From the NCBI RefSeq assembly GCF_034314105.1, contig NZ_JAVIWJ010000001.1, forward strand, positions 1,048,501 through 1,112,500: a stretch of 64,000 nt of DNA, written 5' to 3'. The notes beneath the pieces were generated by a model. The model did not search any database and was not told the origin of the DNA. It worked only from the letters and a program-made list of their open reading frames with translations. The position numbers and the translations under genes are program-made. The stretch comes from Pseudomonas sp. AB6. GTDB lineage: Bacteria; Pseudomonadota; Gammaproteobacteria; Pseudomonadales; Pseudomonadaceae. Position 1 is the stretch's first letter. Each line of letters opens with the position of its first letter. Shown here in pieces: positions 7,282-14,111 of the stretch.

Positions 7282-7433
7282 CCGCCGCCCAACTAAAAAC
7301 CGTCACCGAACTCTCGGACACCGGCTTCGTCATCACTCGTCACACAGGAGACATGGTTCGCATGAAAAAGGGAGCAGACGAACGCCTTGTGCGGACAGAT
7401 GGCAGCCAGAGAAGGGCGGGGAGCGGGGTATGA
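7278..7433 (+). CDS. Very small phage protein (51 aa)
   Basis: The frame from ATG 7278 to TGA 7431-7433 encodes MTAAQLKTVTELSDTGFVIT and a basic tail. Both ends overlap their neighbours by 4 bases (ATGA), and no other frame fills the interval. Translation therefore looks coupled through it. Function unknown; the gene is shorter than many callers report. Confidence 0.6.
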   Translation: MTAAQLKTVTELSDTGFVITRHTGDMVRMKKGADERLVRTDGSQRRAGSGV

Positions 7434-7558
7434 ACAACAAAGCCCTCAAGCGTTTCGCCAAAACCTGCTGGCTGCTCAACGTAGTCGTGGCGGCATTCAT
7501 TTTCCCGGTGGGCGCCTGTGTGCTGCTCGCTCGCGTAATTTTCGGCGGTGGCCAATGA
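7430..7558 (+). CDS. Small membrane protein (42 aa)
   Basis: MNNKALKRFAKTCWLLNVVV continues into one transmembrane helix of about 22 residues and a short GGGQ end. The N-terminus is basic, predicting an N-in topology. The gene overlaps both neighbours by 4 bases. Function unknown. Confidence 0.6.
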   Translation: MNNKALKRFAKTCWLLNVVVAAFIFPVGACVLLARVIFGGGQ

Positions 7559-7815
7559 GTGAATCCAAAATGCGCGAAGAGTTTGAAGCTTGGTCGGCAA
7601 ATCATGAGTATCTCGACGGCGTCGAAATCGACAGGGCGGTCAGTGGGAATTACTCGGACGTTGATCTGCATCATGCATGGGAAGCATGGCAAGCATCCCG
7701 CGAATCTCTGGTGATTGAGCTGCCAGAGATTTGGGACTTTGGTCCTAGTGAGGGATACGAGCATGCGACCCTTATTGAGTGCTTAAAATCTCAAGGCCTG
7801 AAGGTGTCGAAATGA
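7555..7815 (+). CDS. Small phage protein, unknown function
   Basis: This 86-residue acidic protein includes MREEFEAWSANHEYLDGVEI and DVDLHHAWEAWQASRES. The FEAWxxx...AWEAWQASR pattern is common in small phage early proteins of unknown role. It starts at ATG 7555 inside the previous stop and ends overlapping the next start (7812). Confidence 0.65.
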   Translation: MSESKMREEFEAWSANHEYLDGVEIDRAVSGNYSDVDLHHAWEAWQASRESLVIELPEIWDFGPSEGYEHATLIECLKSQGLKVSK

Positions 7816-8180
7816 GCGATTACTCGAAGCTTAAGGAATTGGCTGCGGCAACTGAGGGTTGGCAGAAGCTTTTCGACTGCTGGCCGGAACAGTCAGAAGA
7901 CGGCGACCTTGATGTGAATTGGTTCGTCGGAAGCGTCAATGAAGATGGAGAGAAGTATCCAGTTCTCGAAGTGAATACTGATCAGTACGACGCCCCTGAA
8001 GGTGCCGGAAGATTGGCTCGCTTCTACGCCGCCGCCAATCCAGCGGTAGTGCTGGGGCTGATTGCTGAACTAACCCAGCTCAAGGCTGAGTGCGAAGGGT
8101 TGCGTCGGAAGGTCAGGATTCAGCAGCGGCTGAATGAGTCTGCAGAGTCAATCCGCAAGGATGCTGGTGGCCAGTCATGA
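7812..8180 (+). CDS. Ea22-like phage protein
   Basis: This 122-residue protein has the ends typical of Ead/Ea22-like phage proteins: an N-terminal MSDYSKLKELAAATEGWQKL and a C-terminal ARFYAAANPAVVLGLIAELT followed by a coiled coil. I start it at 7812, where the ATG overlaps the previous stop; an upstream in-frame ATG at 7779 lies inside that gene. Ea22-like proteins are non-essential early phage proteins of unknown mechanism. Confidence 0.7.
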   Translation: MSDYSKLKELAAATEGWQKLFDCWPEQSEDGDLDVNWFVGSVNEDGEKYPVLEVNTDQYDAPEGAGRLARFYAAANPAVVLGLIAELTQLKAECEGLRRKVRIQQRLNESAESIRKDAGGQS

Positions 8181-8692
8181 GCAAGCCAGCCAAGCCTCGC
8201 CCAATGCCTGTGTATCTGGTACTGCGCCGCCTCGTTGATCCAGTCACCGGAAAGGACGTAGCAGCATTCGTTCCGTCCTCCGATGCAGATCGATCGATCC
8301 TTCGTGAGCGCGATTTCAAAATCAACACGAAGATCCGCGCCGATCTCAAGCAGCCGCGCAACCCGCGATTCAACGGGCTTGTGCACGGACTTGGCAAAGT
8401 CCTCTCGCAGAATATCGACCGGTTCGCTGGAAAGCTCTCGCACGACGCCATCAAGGCTTTGCAGCTTGAGTCTGGCGTCTACTGCGACGAAGAGGCGTTC
8501 GACATCCCGGGCCTCGGTCAGCTGACCCGCAAAACCCCGCGAAGCCTGTCCTACGACTCGATGGGCGAAGAGTTATTCCAAGACTTCTGGCGCCAGTGCT
8601 GCGCGTATCTGGTGCTGCATGACTGGCCGACGCTCACCGAGGAAAGGCTGACTGAAATGGCTGAGTTCGAATCGTTTAAGGAGGCTGCGTAA
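8177..8692 (+). CDS. DUF1367-like phage protein
   Basis: This 171-residue protein resembles DUF1367 phage proteins: a basic N-terminus, then NPRFNGLVHGLGKVLSQNID (compare the NxxFxxLxHxL motif), LQLESGVYCDEEAF, and a C-terminal FWRQCCAYLVLHDWP. Members sit in the nin-like region of lambdoid phages near recombination genes, as here. Their activity is unknown. It overlaps both neighbours by 4 or fewer bases. Confidence 0.65.
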   Translation: MSKPAKPRPMPVYLVLRRLVDPVTGKDVAAFVPSSDADRSILRERDFKINTKIRADLKQPRNPRFNGLVHGLGKVLSQNIDRFAGKLSHDAIKALQLESGVYCDEEAFDIPGLGQLTRKTPRSLSYDSMGEELFQDFWRQCCAYLVLHDWPTLTEERLTEMAEFESFKEAA

Positions 8693-8799
8693 TGATCATT
8701 CAGGCCCTATTCCGTCTCCTGCTCAGCCTCATCGTCCTCGCTGAATGCGCTTATCAGATGCCAGTTACACCGAGTGAGTGCGGGATGGGGTGGTTATGA
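8692..8799 (+). CDS. Very small membrane peptide (35 aa)
   Basis: MIIQALFRLLLSLIVLAECA is a single hydrophobic helix, followed by a 15-residue polar tail. ATG 8692 overlaps the previous stop, and TGA 8797-8799 overlaps the next ATG. It is supported mainly by the unbroken overlap chain. Confidence 0.5.
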   Translation: MIIQALFRLLLSLIVLAECAYQMPVTPSECGMGWL

Positions 8800-8960
8800 A
8801 TAACAAAATATTCCTAGTGGTCATTTGCGTCCTGGTGATCTCCCTGCTTTGGAGCTCTAGCGCAAGCTGGAATCAACCCGAGGGAAGAGGCTGGCTCGTT
8901 TTGGTCTGTAATCGCAATCGCCCAGGCAATGGCGCTCGTTGGCTGGCTTTGGGGGAATAA
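8796..8960 (+). CDS. Small membrane protein (54 aa)
   Basis: MNNKIFLVVICVLVISLLWS is a transmembrane or signal-like helix, followed by a Trp/Asn-rich tail. Its start overlaps the preceding stop codon. Function unknown. Confidence 0.5.
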   Translation: MNNKIFLVVICVLVISLLWSSSASWNQPEGRGWLVLVCNRNRPGNGARWLALGE

Positions 8961-8963
8961 CTC

Positions 8964-9278
8964 GTGAAAGGCGCAACCCGCACCAAAGCCGAAAAACACT
9001 TCCATGACCAGCTCGCGTCAATCGGCTGCATCGCCTGCCGCGCCGACGGCAACCGGAACATGGTCGTCAGCATCCACCACATGGACGGCCGCACAAAGCC
9101 GGGCGCCCACAGTAAGGCCTTACCGCTCTGCGCCGGACATCATCAAGACGGCACCGGCATGCCGGGTCTGATCGCCGTACACCCATGGAAGCGTCGCTTC
9201 GAAGCGAAGTACGGAGCGCAATCAGCGTTGCTTGAGGACTGCATTGAAATTCTGGCCGATCAGGAGTCGTTCGCATGA
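8964..9278 (+). CDS. Ref-type HNH nuclease (recombination enhancement function)
   Basis: This 104-residue protein matches the nuclease domain of phage P1 Ref: CIACRADG, SIHHMDGRTKPGAHSKALPLCAGHHQ and FEAKYG. The paired Cys, the HH and the C-x-x-HH form the HNH/zinc core. P1 Ref is a RecA-dependent endonuclease that cuts at displacement loops; here only the catalytic domain is present. The start is GTG 8964 after GGGGGAA. The next gene overlaps by 4 bases. A role in phage recombination or host DNA processing is inferred from the family and from the neighbouring VRR-NUC gene. Confidence 0.8.
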   Translation: MKGATRTKAEKHFHDQLASIGCIACRADGNRNMVVSIHHMDGRTKPGAHSKALPLCAGHHQDGTGMPGLIAVHPWKRRFEAKYGAQSALLEDCIEILADQESFA

Positions 9279-9460
9279 TCTGGACACGCACATCACCTAA
9301 CTGCCTCACCTCTGACCAAGGCTACCTCGTCAGCAAATACGCAATGGAGAAAGCCCCGCACTACGTCGCGCGGTACCGGGACCGGATCATCTTTTCGACG
9401 CCGGACGTGGAAAAGGCCAAGGCGGCATGTGAGCGGGATTTGTTGGGGGTGGCGGCGTGA
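9275..9460 (+). CDS. Small phage protein, unknown function
   Basis: This 61-residue protein has a short beta-rich front and YRDRIIFSTPDVEKAKAACE at the back. It overlaps the Ref-type gene start-to-stop (ATGA) and the following membrane gene (GTGA). No family recognised. Confidence 0.6.
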   Translation: MIWTRTSPNCLTSDQGYLVSKYAMEKAPHYVARYRDRIIFSTPDVEKAKAACERDLLGVAA

Positions 9461-9630
9461 AGACATTTCTCATCGCCATAATTTGTCCGGCTCCGTTTTT
9501 CGGCCTGCTGATTGTCGGAGTTCCGCACGGGGCATCTCTGCAATGTCGCCTCATTTACGTAACGCTTCTGCTTGCTGCTTTCCTCATAAGCGGCCCGATA
9601 GAGCGCTTCATGTTGAGGAGATTTGCATGA
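9457..9630 (+). CDS. Small two-helix membrane protein (57 aa)
   Basis: GTG 9457 overlaps the previous TGA. The product MKTFLIAIICPAPFFGLLIV... has two hydrophobic segments with a short polar turn (PHGASLQCR) and a basic C-terminus. It overlaps the next ATG. Function unknown. Confidence 0.5.
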   Translation: MKTFLIAIICPAPFFGLLIVGVPHGASLQCRLIYVTLLLAAFLISGPIERFMLRRFA

Positions 9631-9713
9631 GCGACCCAATCAGCCACTTCCAGTTCGCAATCATCGTCGCAGCATTCCTGTGTTTCGTCATGGAGCGGCC
9701 AAAGCGATGGTAG
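9627..9713 (+). CDS. Very small membrane peptide (28 aa)
   Basis: MSDPISHFQFAIIVAAFLCF is followed by VMERPKRW, a single helix with a basic end. It lies between overlapping starts (9627 and 9707). Support is limited to the overlap chain, and it may only serve to couple translation of the VRR-NUC gene. Confidence 0.4.
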   Translation: MSDPISHFQFAIIVAAFLCFVMERPKRW

Positions 9714-10078
9714 CCATCAAGGTTCCGACCGAGCACGAAGAGCAAAAGAGCCTGATTCGCTGGTTCTCCCTCCAATACCCAAAGATCGGCAACCGTCTGG
9801 TAGCAGTGCCCAATGGCGGGCAGCGCAACGTGATTGTGGCGTCGAAATTAAAAGCGGAAGGGGTTAGGGCCGGCTTTCCAGATTTGATGCTGTTGATGCC
9901 GCGTGGCGAGTTCATGGGGCTGATGATCGAGATGAAACGCGTCAAGGGCGGATCGCTACAGGCTGAACAGGCGGAATGGCTCGACTGGCTGAACAAGCAG
10001 GGCTACATGGCAGTTATTTGCAAGGGCGCTCAGGCAGCGCAAGACACCATCAAATCGTATTTGAGGGCTGACAGATGA
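9707..10078 (+). CDS. VRR-NUC domain nuclease
   Basis: This 123-residue protein is a complete single-domain VRR-NUC nuclease. HEEQKSLIRWFSLQYPKIGN leads to the catalytic core GVRAGFPDLMLLMPRG (the PD motif) and LMIEMKRVKGG (the ExK motif). QAEWLDWLNKQGYMAVICKG follows. Family members cleave branched DNA such as Holliday junctions or flaps, so it probably resolves phage replication or recombination intermediates before packaging, the role of lambda Rap or NinG. The start is ATG 9707. Confidence 0.85.
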   Translation: MVAIKVPTEHEEQKSLIRWFSLQYPKIGNRLVAVPNGGQRNVIVASKLKAEGVRAGFPDLMLLMPRGEFMGLMIEMKRVKGGSLQAEQAEWLDWLNKQGYMAVICKGAQAAQDTIKSYLRADR

Positions 10079-10737
10079 CTTATCGCAACGTGGTATCCGC
10101 AGTAGTTCGGGCGTTGGCGGCAGAGACGATGACAAGTGCAGGTGGCGACTTCGAGCCAAAGATTCAATGCGCGAAACAGAAGGGCGCCATTGTCGGGAAA
10201 GAAGCGGCACTGCTGAATGACTGCATTGTGAATAAGTTGCTCCACGCAGGCCTATCACCTCGCCAATGGAATGCCCTGGTAGCGAAGTACAGCACCCACA
10301 AGGCCAACAAGCTCGGCTGCACCGCCAAGTTGATCGCGATCATCTCCACGACAGCGCCCCACCTATTCCTTCGCAAAGCCGTGACCGCATGGGCTATCCC
10401 GCAGATCAAGGGTATCAAGATGGTGCCTCGCAAGATCATTGAGCCGGAAGTGCGCCTAGATGCAGAGCGGTGGCGGGTGACTGCGAATATCCAAGCCGCC
10501 AAGCGCGCCGCCGAAAAGGAACTCCAGAAGTGTAATTCCCGGTCGAGTGACATGGTTGTACTGGCCGACTCCAACTACGACATGGCGACATGGGATAATC
10601 AGGGGCTAACAGAGCGGACTTATCGGCGCTGGAATCAAGGGATTAGGGCTGCACTGGAAAACCTTGTTAACGAGGCTTTGGTGGAGGCACAATTGATTCT
10701 TGAGCTGGCCGGCATACTTGGGGAGGAAGCGGCGTGA
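10075..10737 (+). CDS. Phage protein in Q (late regulator) position, unknown
   Basis: This 220-residue protein is basic and helical (SPRQWNALVAKYSTHKANKL, LTERTYRRWNQGIRAALENL). It is the last sizeable gene before the holins and terminase, where lambdoid phages carry antiterminator Q. The LTERTYRRWNQGI segment could be a helix-turn-helix. No direct Q homology is seen. The late operon downstream is punctuated by several intrinsic-terminator-like hairpins, so an antiterminator is expected somewhere, and this gene is the best positional candidate. Confidence 0.6.
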   Translation: MTYRNVVSAVVRALAAETMTSAGGDFEPKIQCAKQKGAIVGKEAALLNDCIVNKLLHAGLSPRQWNALVAKYSTHKANKLGCTAKLIAIISTTAPHLFLRKAVTAWAIPQIKGIKMVPRKIIEPEVRLDAERWRVTANIQAAKRAAEKELQKCNSRSSDMVVLADSNYDMATWDNQGLTERTYRRWNQGIRAALENLVNEALVEAQLILELAGILGEEAA

Positions 10738-11189
10738 AGACCATTAGTTATGTAAGTGTCACCACGGACCTTGACGGCAATGTCGTGGAGCCTCTTACGA
10801 CCAAAACAATGGATATTCCAGACAGCATAAAATTCGAAGAGAATGGCGAGGCTGAAATAAATGACCTGCTGGTTTTCATGGATTCCCCGAGAAAGGCTGT
10901 CATTGGTCACAGCCCCGGACCCTGGGTCATCGATCATCAGCCGTACTGTATCAGTGTCGAAAGCGAGAGATTTATCCTGTCGGAGCAGTATTTGCCCGAG
11001 GAAGACGACGAGGACAGTGCAGAGCAAGTAGCTAATGCCTACCTCATGGCGGCAGCTCCCGACTTACTTGAGGCTGCAACTTTGGCTCTTCGTGAGATGC
11101 GCAATACGACCTCTCCCGCAGCGTCATTTATGGCTGCTGTCGATGCGCTGGATGCAGCTATCGCCAAGGTAAAGCACAACAGGCCCTAA
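10734..11189 (+). CDS. Acidic phage protein with Ead-like tail
   Basis: This 151-residue acidic protein starts with GTG 10734 overlapping the previous stop. The middle carries the HSPGPWVIDHQPYCISV motif, and the C-terminus carries VANAYLMAAAPDLLEAATLA. Both motifs are widespread at the ends of early phage accessory proteins (Ea/Ead-like), whose function is unknown. Confidence 0.65.
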   Translation: MKTISYVSVTTDLDGNVVEPLTTKTMDIPDSIKFEENGEAEINDLLVFMDSPRKAVIGHSPGPWVIDHQPYCISVESERFILSEQYLPEEDDEDSAEQVANAYLMAAAPDLLEAATLALREMRNTTSPAASFMAAVDALDAAIAKVKHNRP

Positions 11190-11268
11190 ATAGACCTTGC
11201 ATTCAATGTCCACATGTCCGTATATTTACCCATCCTGTTGTATCCGCGCTTGCAGGTAGCACAGGAAC

Positions 11269-11296
11269 AAAATCCCAGCCAAGTGTTGGGATTTTT
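11269..11296 (+). terminator. Intrinsic terminator after the early region
   Basis: AAAATCCCA and TGGGATTTTT form an A/T-flanked stem with a loop of about 10 nt. It lies in a 295-base stretch (11190-11484) in which I see no other gene. Confidence 0.75.
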
Positions 11297-11484
11297 GCTA
11301 TGTAGGTGAATGCGTAGGCTGATACGCGGAAAAGCCAGTCCGAAAATACAACATACTTGCAAATAGAACACCGAAGGGCCGATTCGTCGGAAGCTGAAAT
11401 ATCGTGTTGATGCAAGGATTGTGGCCGAAATGTTTCAAGCCGGAGATCAGCGCCGGCCACCCGCACCCAATTCAGAGGCTGCTC

Positions 11485-11688
11485 ATGAAAGCCAGTGATG
11501 CGCAGGCATGGGAATTCGAACTTCCACTAACTGACCGCAGCAAGGTCCAGTGCCCAAAGTGCGAGTCGTACAGTAGCCTTTACGCATGGCGCGTATTTGG
11601 AGATAGCGAGGCGATGTTTTGCCCCGCATGCGCCCACGTCCACTTCCGCGCGTCTCCCGGCTTGAGACCGCTAAAAGTCAGAAACTAG
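11485..11688 (+). CDS. Small zinc-ribbon phage protein
   Basis: This 67-residue protein begins MKASDAQAWEFELPLTDRSK and carries CPKC and CPAC knuckles 27 residues apart, a zinc ribbon. I prefer the ATG at 11485, preceded by AGAGG; the frame stays open upstream to an ATG at 11404, without a good ribosome site. Terminators lie on both sides. Function unknown. Confidence 0.55.
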   Translation: MKASDAQAWEFELPLTDRSKVQCPKCESYSSLYAWRVFGDSEAMFCPACAHVHFRASPGLRPLKVRN

Positions 11689-11708
11689 TTAGCCCCTAAA
11701 TTTTAAGG

Positions 11709-11732
11709 CCCGGCCACTGCGTCGGGTTTTTT
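11709..11732 (+). terminator. Intrinsic terminator
   Basis: The stem CCCG/CGGG with a 10-nt partly paired loop is followed by six T. It ends the zinc-ribbon gene transcript. Confidence 0.7.
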
Positions 11733-11845
11733 GCGTCCGTAATTTACAAAAGACCCCCAAGCCTCTTACTTCGGTAATGCGCAAATCGGGGGCGCCTTTT
11801 TAGCCTCGACAGGCTTTGCCCGCTCGTAACGGGCAACTTTTTCGT

Positions 11846-11866
11846 GGGTGGCAGTCACCCTTTTTT
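11846..11866 (+). terminator. Intrinsic terminator before the lysis/late genes
   Basis: GGGTG-GCAGT-CACCC followed by six T lies 30 nt upstream of the first holin-like gene. Late transcripts must pass it, as in the lambda tR' arrangement where Q acts. Confidence 0.75.
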
Positions 11867-11896
11867 ATCAATGGTCCAATCCCAAGAGGTCCGGGC

Positions 11897-12223
11897 ATGG
11901 AGTTTCTAAGTTTCCTGCGCGATAAGTCCTCTTTGCTGATTGCGGGCCTCATTGGGGCCGTCATTGCAAGCTGGTGGCACAAAGATGATTTGACCAGCGT
12001 GCAAGCCTGGGTCGTCTTCTTGCTGACGGGATGTGCCTGCTCCCTGTACCTGACAGGGATTGTTAGCTCCCACCTTGGAATTACCGAGCCCAGCAACGTT
12101 GCCGGTGTCGGCTTCCTGCTAGGCACCTTCGGCGGCTCACTCATGGCTGCTATCAACCGCGCCATTAAAGCCGCTGACCTCTGGGCGCTCATACGCTCCA
12201 AGTTCGGAGGGGGCACACCATGA
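11897..12223 (+). CDS. Holin-like membrane protein 1
   Basis: This 108-residue protein has three hydrophobic segments (about 13-30, 42-62, 72-88), starting with a short polar front (MEFLSFLRDKSS) and ending with basic residues. I start at ATG 11897, since the frame upstream crosses a terminator hairpin. Position at the front of the late operon, size and topology fit a class I holin. The next gene, also hydrophobic, overlaps by 4 bases, suggesting a holin/antiholin pair. Confidence 0.7.
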   Translation: MEFLSFLRDKSSLLIAGLIGAVIASWWHKDDLTSVQAWVVFLLTGCACSLYLTGIVSSHLGITEPSNVAGVGFLLGTFGGSLMAAINRAIKAADLWALIRSKFGGGTP

Positions 12224-12549
12224 ACCTCGAATTCTTCAGCTCAGTCGTTATTGCGATCATTTCTGCATGGGCCGTCTGGTGTTGTTTAAGCCGCAAGGTG
12301 AATGACGGCATAGCTGGAAAGCTGATCTACGCCGTGATCGCGGTATCGGGCTACGCCATCGTCACTCGCACCGAAACCATGTTCTTCAGTCCGTCTGTAG
12401 CGGGCGTCACCTTTCACGCGGGGCTGGCCATGGCAGGGTTACGGCATTACTTCCTAGTGAATCACTGGGTGAAGGTCAAGGCTTGGATGTGCAGATATTT
12501 GCACTGTGAGAGCTGCGCCAATCAAGTGGGCGACAAGGAGTTGAAGTGA
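12220..12549 (+). CDS. Holin-like membrane protein 2
   Basis: This 109-residue protein has an N-terminal helix (FFSSVVIAIISAWAVWCCL) and two more hydrophobic stretches, with a C-terminal HCESCANQVGDKE tail. It overlaps the first holin-like gene (ATGA). It could be the antiholin or second holin of a pair; the sequence alone does not decide. Confidence 0.65.
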   Translation: MNLEFFSSVVIAIISAWAVWCCLSRKVNDGIAGKLIYAVIAVSGYAIVTRTETMFFSPSVAGVTFHAGLAMAGLRHYFLVNHWVKVKAWMCRYLHCESCANQVGDKELK

Positions 12550-12552
12550 CAA

Positions 12553-12834
12553 ATGAAATTCCTGAAATTCTTCATCGCACGGATTGCGAAATATCTTACC
12601 GAGGTGTCTGCAATGTCTGATGAACCGATTCCTACTGATAGCGCACTGACCGAGCTGACCGTTAACGAGCTGACCGCATCTTTGGTTGCTGCGCCTTTGG
12701 TCGAGCCTGCATTTGTGGTTGTTCTCGTTCCTGAAACCATCTTCGCGAAACTCGAAACCATTCTCGGCGCGCTCGGTCATGAACTGCCGGTGTTCTTCTA
12801 CGAGGCCGTGGCGCTCGCGAAGAAGGCGTTGTAA
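12553..12834 (+). CDS. Small phage protein, unknown function
   Basis: This 93-residue protein has an amphipathic N-terminus (MKFLKFFIARIAKYL), a Thr/Ala/Val-rich acidic centre and a hydrophobic C-terminal helix. It starts 4 nt after the stop of the second holin-like gene. An internal ATG at 12613 after GAGG is an alternative start. No family recognised. Confidence 0.55.
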   Translation: MKFLKFFIARIAKYLTEVSAMSDEPIPTDSALTELTVNELTASLVAAPLVEPAFVVVLVPETIFAKLETILGALGHELPVFFYEAVALAKKAL

Positions 12835-12879
12835 GCCGAATGGGCTGATTAATCGGCTTACTGAATGAATGGAGGGTGC

Positions 12880-13308
12880 ATGACGACCATTGCTTACAAA
12901 GATGGCGTAGTTGCCTATGACTCCCGGTCAACTGCTCGTGAAAAGATCGTTTCAGATGACGCCGAGAAGTGCATTGAAGAGTGGGGCGTCAAGTTCATCC
13001 TTAGCGGCTGCGCCTCCGATTTTCCGGCGTTAATGGATGCATATTTCGGTTCAGAGCCGAGGGGCAACGGCATTGCAGGCTTCGCCATTGATGGCGGCGC
13101 ACTTTGGTTGATTGGTATTAGTGAAGATGACGGATTCTGGAAAGAGCGCCTGAGGCTTGATCAGTCGTGCGCCATCGGTAGTGGTGCAGATCACGCAATC
13201 ACTGCGATGGATATGGGCGCATCTGCTGCCGAAGCGGTTGAGATGGCGAAGAAACGGGATATCTATTCTGGCGGGCTGGTTCGGACGCTGATCGTTGCTG
13301 CTGAATAG
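12880..13308 (+). CDS. HslV/proteasome-beta-like Ntn hydrolase
   Basis: This 142-residue protein begins MTTIAYKDGVVAYDSRSTA, so Met removal exposes an N-terminal Thr, the nucleophile of HslV and proteasome beta subunits. Further family features are an AIGSGADHAITAMDMGASAAEAVEMA segment in spirit (CAIGSGADHAITAMDMG, then SAAEAVEMAKKRD) and a final DIYSGG. At 142 residues it is shorter than HslV (about 170-180). The ATG at 12880 follows GGAGGG. It lies directly before the terminase genes. No HslU-like ATPase is encoded nearby. It could mature virion proteins or degrade host proteins; both ideas are inference. Confidence 0.75.
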   Translation: MTTIAYKDGVVAYDSRSTAREKIVSDDAEKCIEEWGVKFILSGCASDFPALMDAYFGSEPRGNGIAGFAIDGGALWLIGISEDDGFWKERLRLDQSCAIGSGADHAITAMDMGASAAEAVEMAKKRDIYSGGLVRTLIVAAE

Positions 13309-13358
13309 CGACACACAACAACCAAACATGCGAGGCACCAAGTCTCAAAGGATTCCCC

Positions 13359-14111
13359 ATGGCGCTGACAGCAAAACAGCAGCGCTTTGTTGATGAATAC
13401 CTGAAAGACTTGAATGCCACGCAAGCAGCTATCCGTGCGGGTTACAGCAAGAAAACGGCAAACGTTATCGCTGCGCAGAACTTATCAAAACTTAACATTC
13501 AGTCCGAAATCGCAGATCGCATGAATGTTAGGGGGCAGAAAGCATCGATCACTCAAACAATGGTGCTTGAGCGTCTATGGATGATTGCCACTGCCAACCC
13601 TAACGAACTGATCGAACACAGGCGCATCTGTTGTCGTCATTGCTTCGGCGCAGGTCACTCCTATCAGTGGAAAACTAAAGAAGAGTTCGAGCGTGAATCT
13701 GTGCTCATGGCTGCCAAGGGCATACCACCTCAGACAGACGACGGCGGCTTTGGCTACGACGCCACGGTACTGCCGCACCCGAAGTGCCCGAATTGCCACG
13801 GCGAGGGCCTTGGTCGTATCCATGCTCGGGATTCCCGCACAGTCAGTCCCGCTGCATTAGCTCTATATGCTGGCGTGAAGCAGACGAAAGACGGCGGCTT
13901 CGAAGTAAAGATGCATGACCAGTTAGCCGCGCTCGACAAGGTGGCCAAGCACCTAGGTATGTTTTCGGACAAGGCCAGTTCGCCACTCGACGACGAAATC
14001 AAGAAGCTTGAGATTGAAAGGCGCCGCGCCGAACTGAAACTGATAGAAAAGGGCGGAGGGAACTCTAACGCCCAGCTTCTAGCTGATCTTATTGCAGGGT
14101 TGCCATCGTGA
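13359..14111 (+). CDS. Terminase small subunit with zinc-finger insertion
   Basis: This 250-residue protein has the Terminase_2 N-terminal DNA-binding fold: MALTAKQQRFVDEYLKDLNA, then TQAAIRAGYSKKTANVIA (residues 1-55). It recognises phage DNA for packaging. Unlike minimal members it carries an insertion with two CxxC knuckles (C92-C95 and C143-C146), a DnaJ-like zinc finger (CPNCHGEGLG). The C-terminus is a charged coiled coil, probably for oligomerisation or binding the large subunit. The next gene starts inside its stop codon (GTGA). Confidence 0.92.
   Translation: MALTAKQQRFVDEYLKDLNATQAAIRAGYSKKTANVIAAQNLSKLNIQSEIADRMNVRGQKASITQTMVLERLWMIATANPNELIEHRRICCRHCFGAGHSYQWKTKEEFERESVLMAAKGIPPQTDDGGFGYDATVLPHPKCPNCHGEGLGRIHARDSRTVSPAALALYAGVKQTKDGGFEVKMHDQLAALDKVAKHLGMFSDKASSPLDDEIKKLEIERRRAELKLIEKGGGNSNAQLLADLIAGLPS

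Noticed and set aside
10075..10737. Calling this gene antiterminator Q
   Set aside because: Position fits, but I see no Q-family sequence pattern, so it stays as a positional candidate only.
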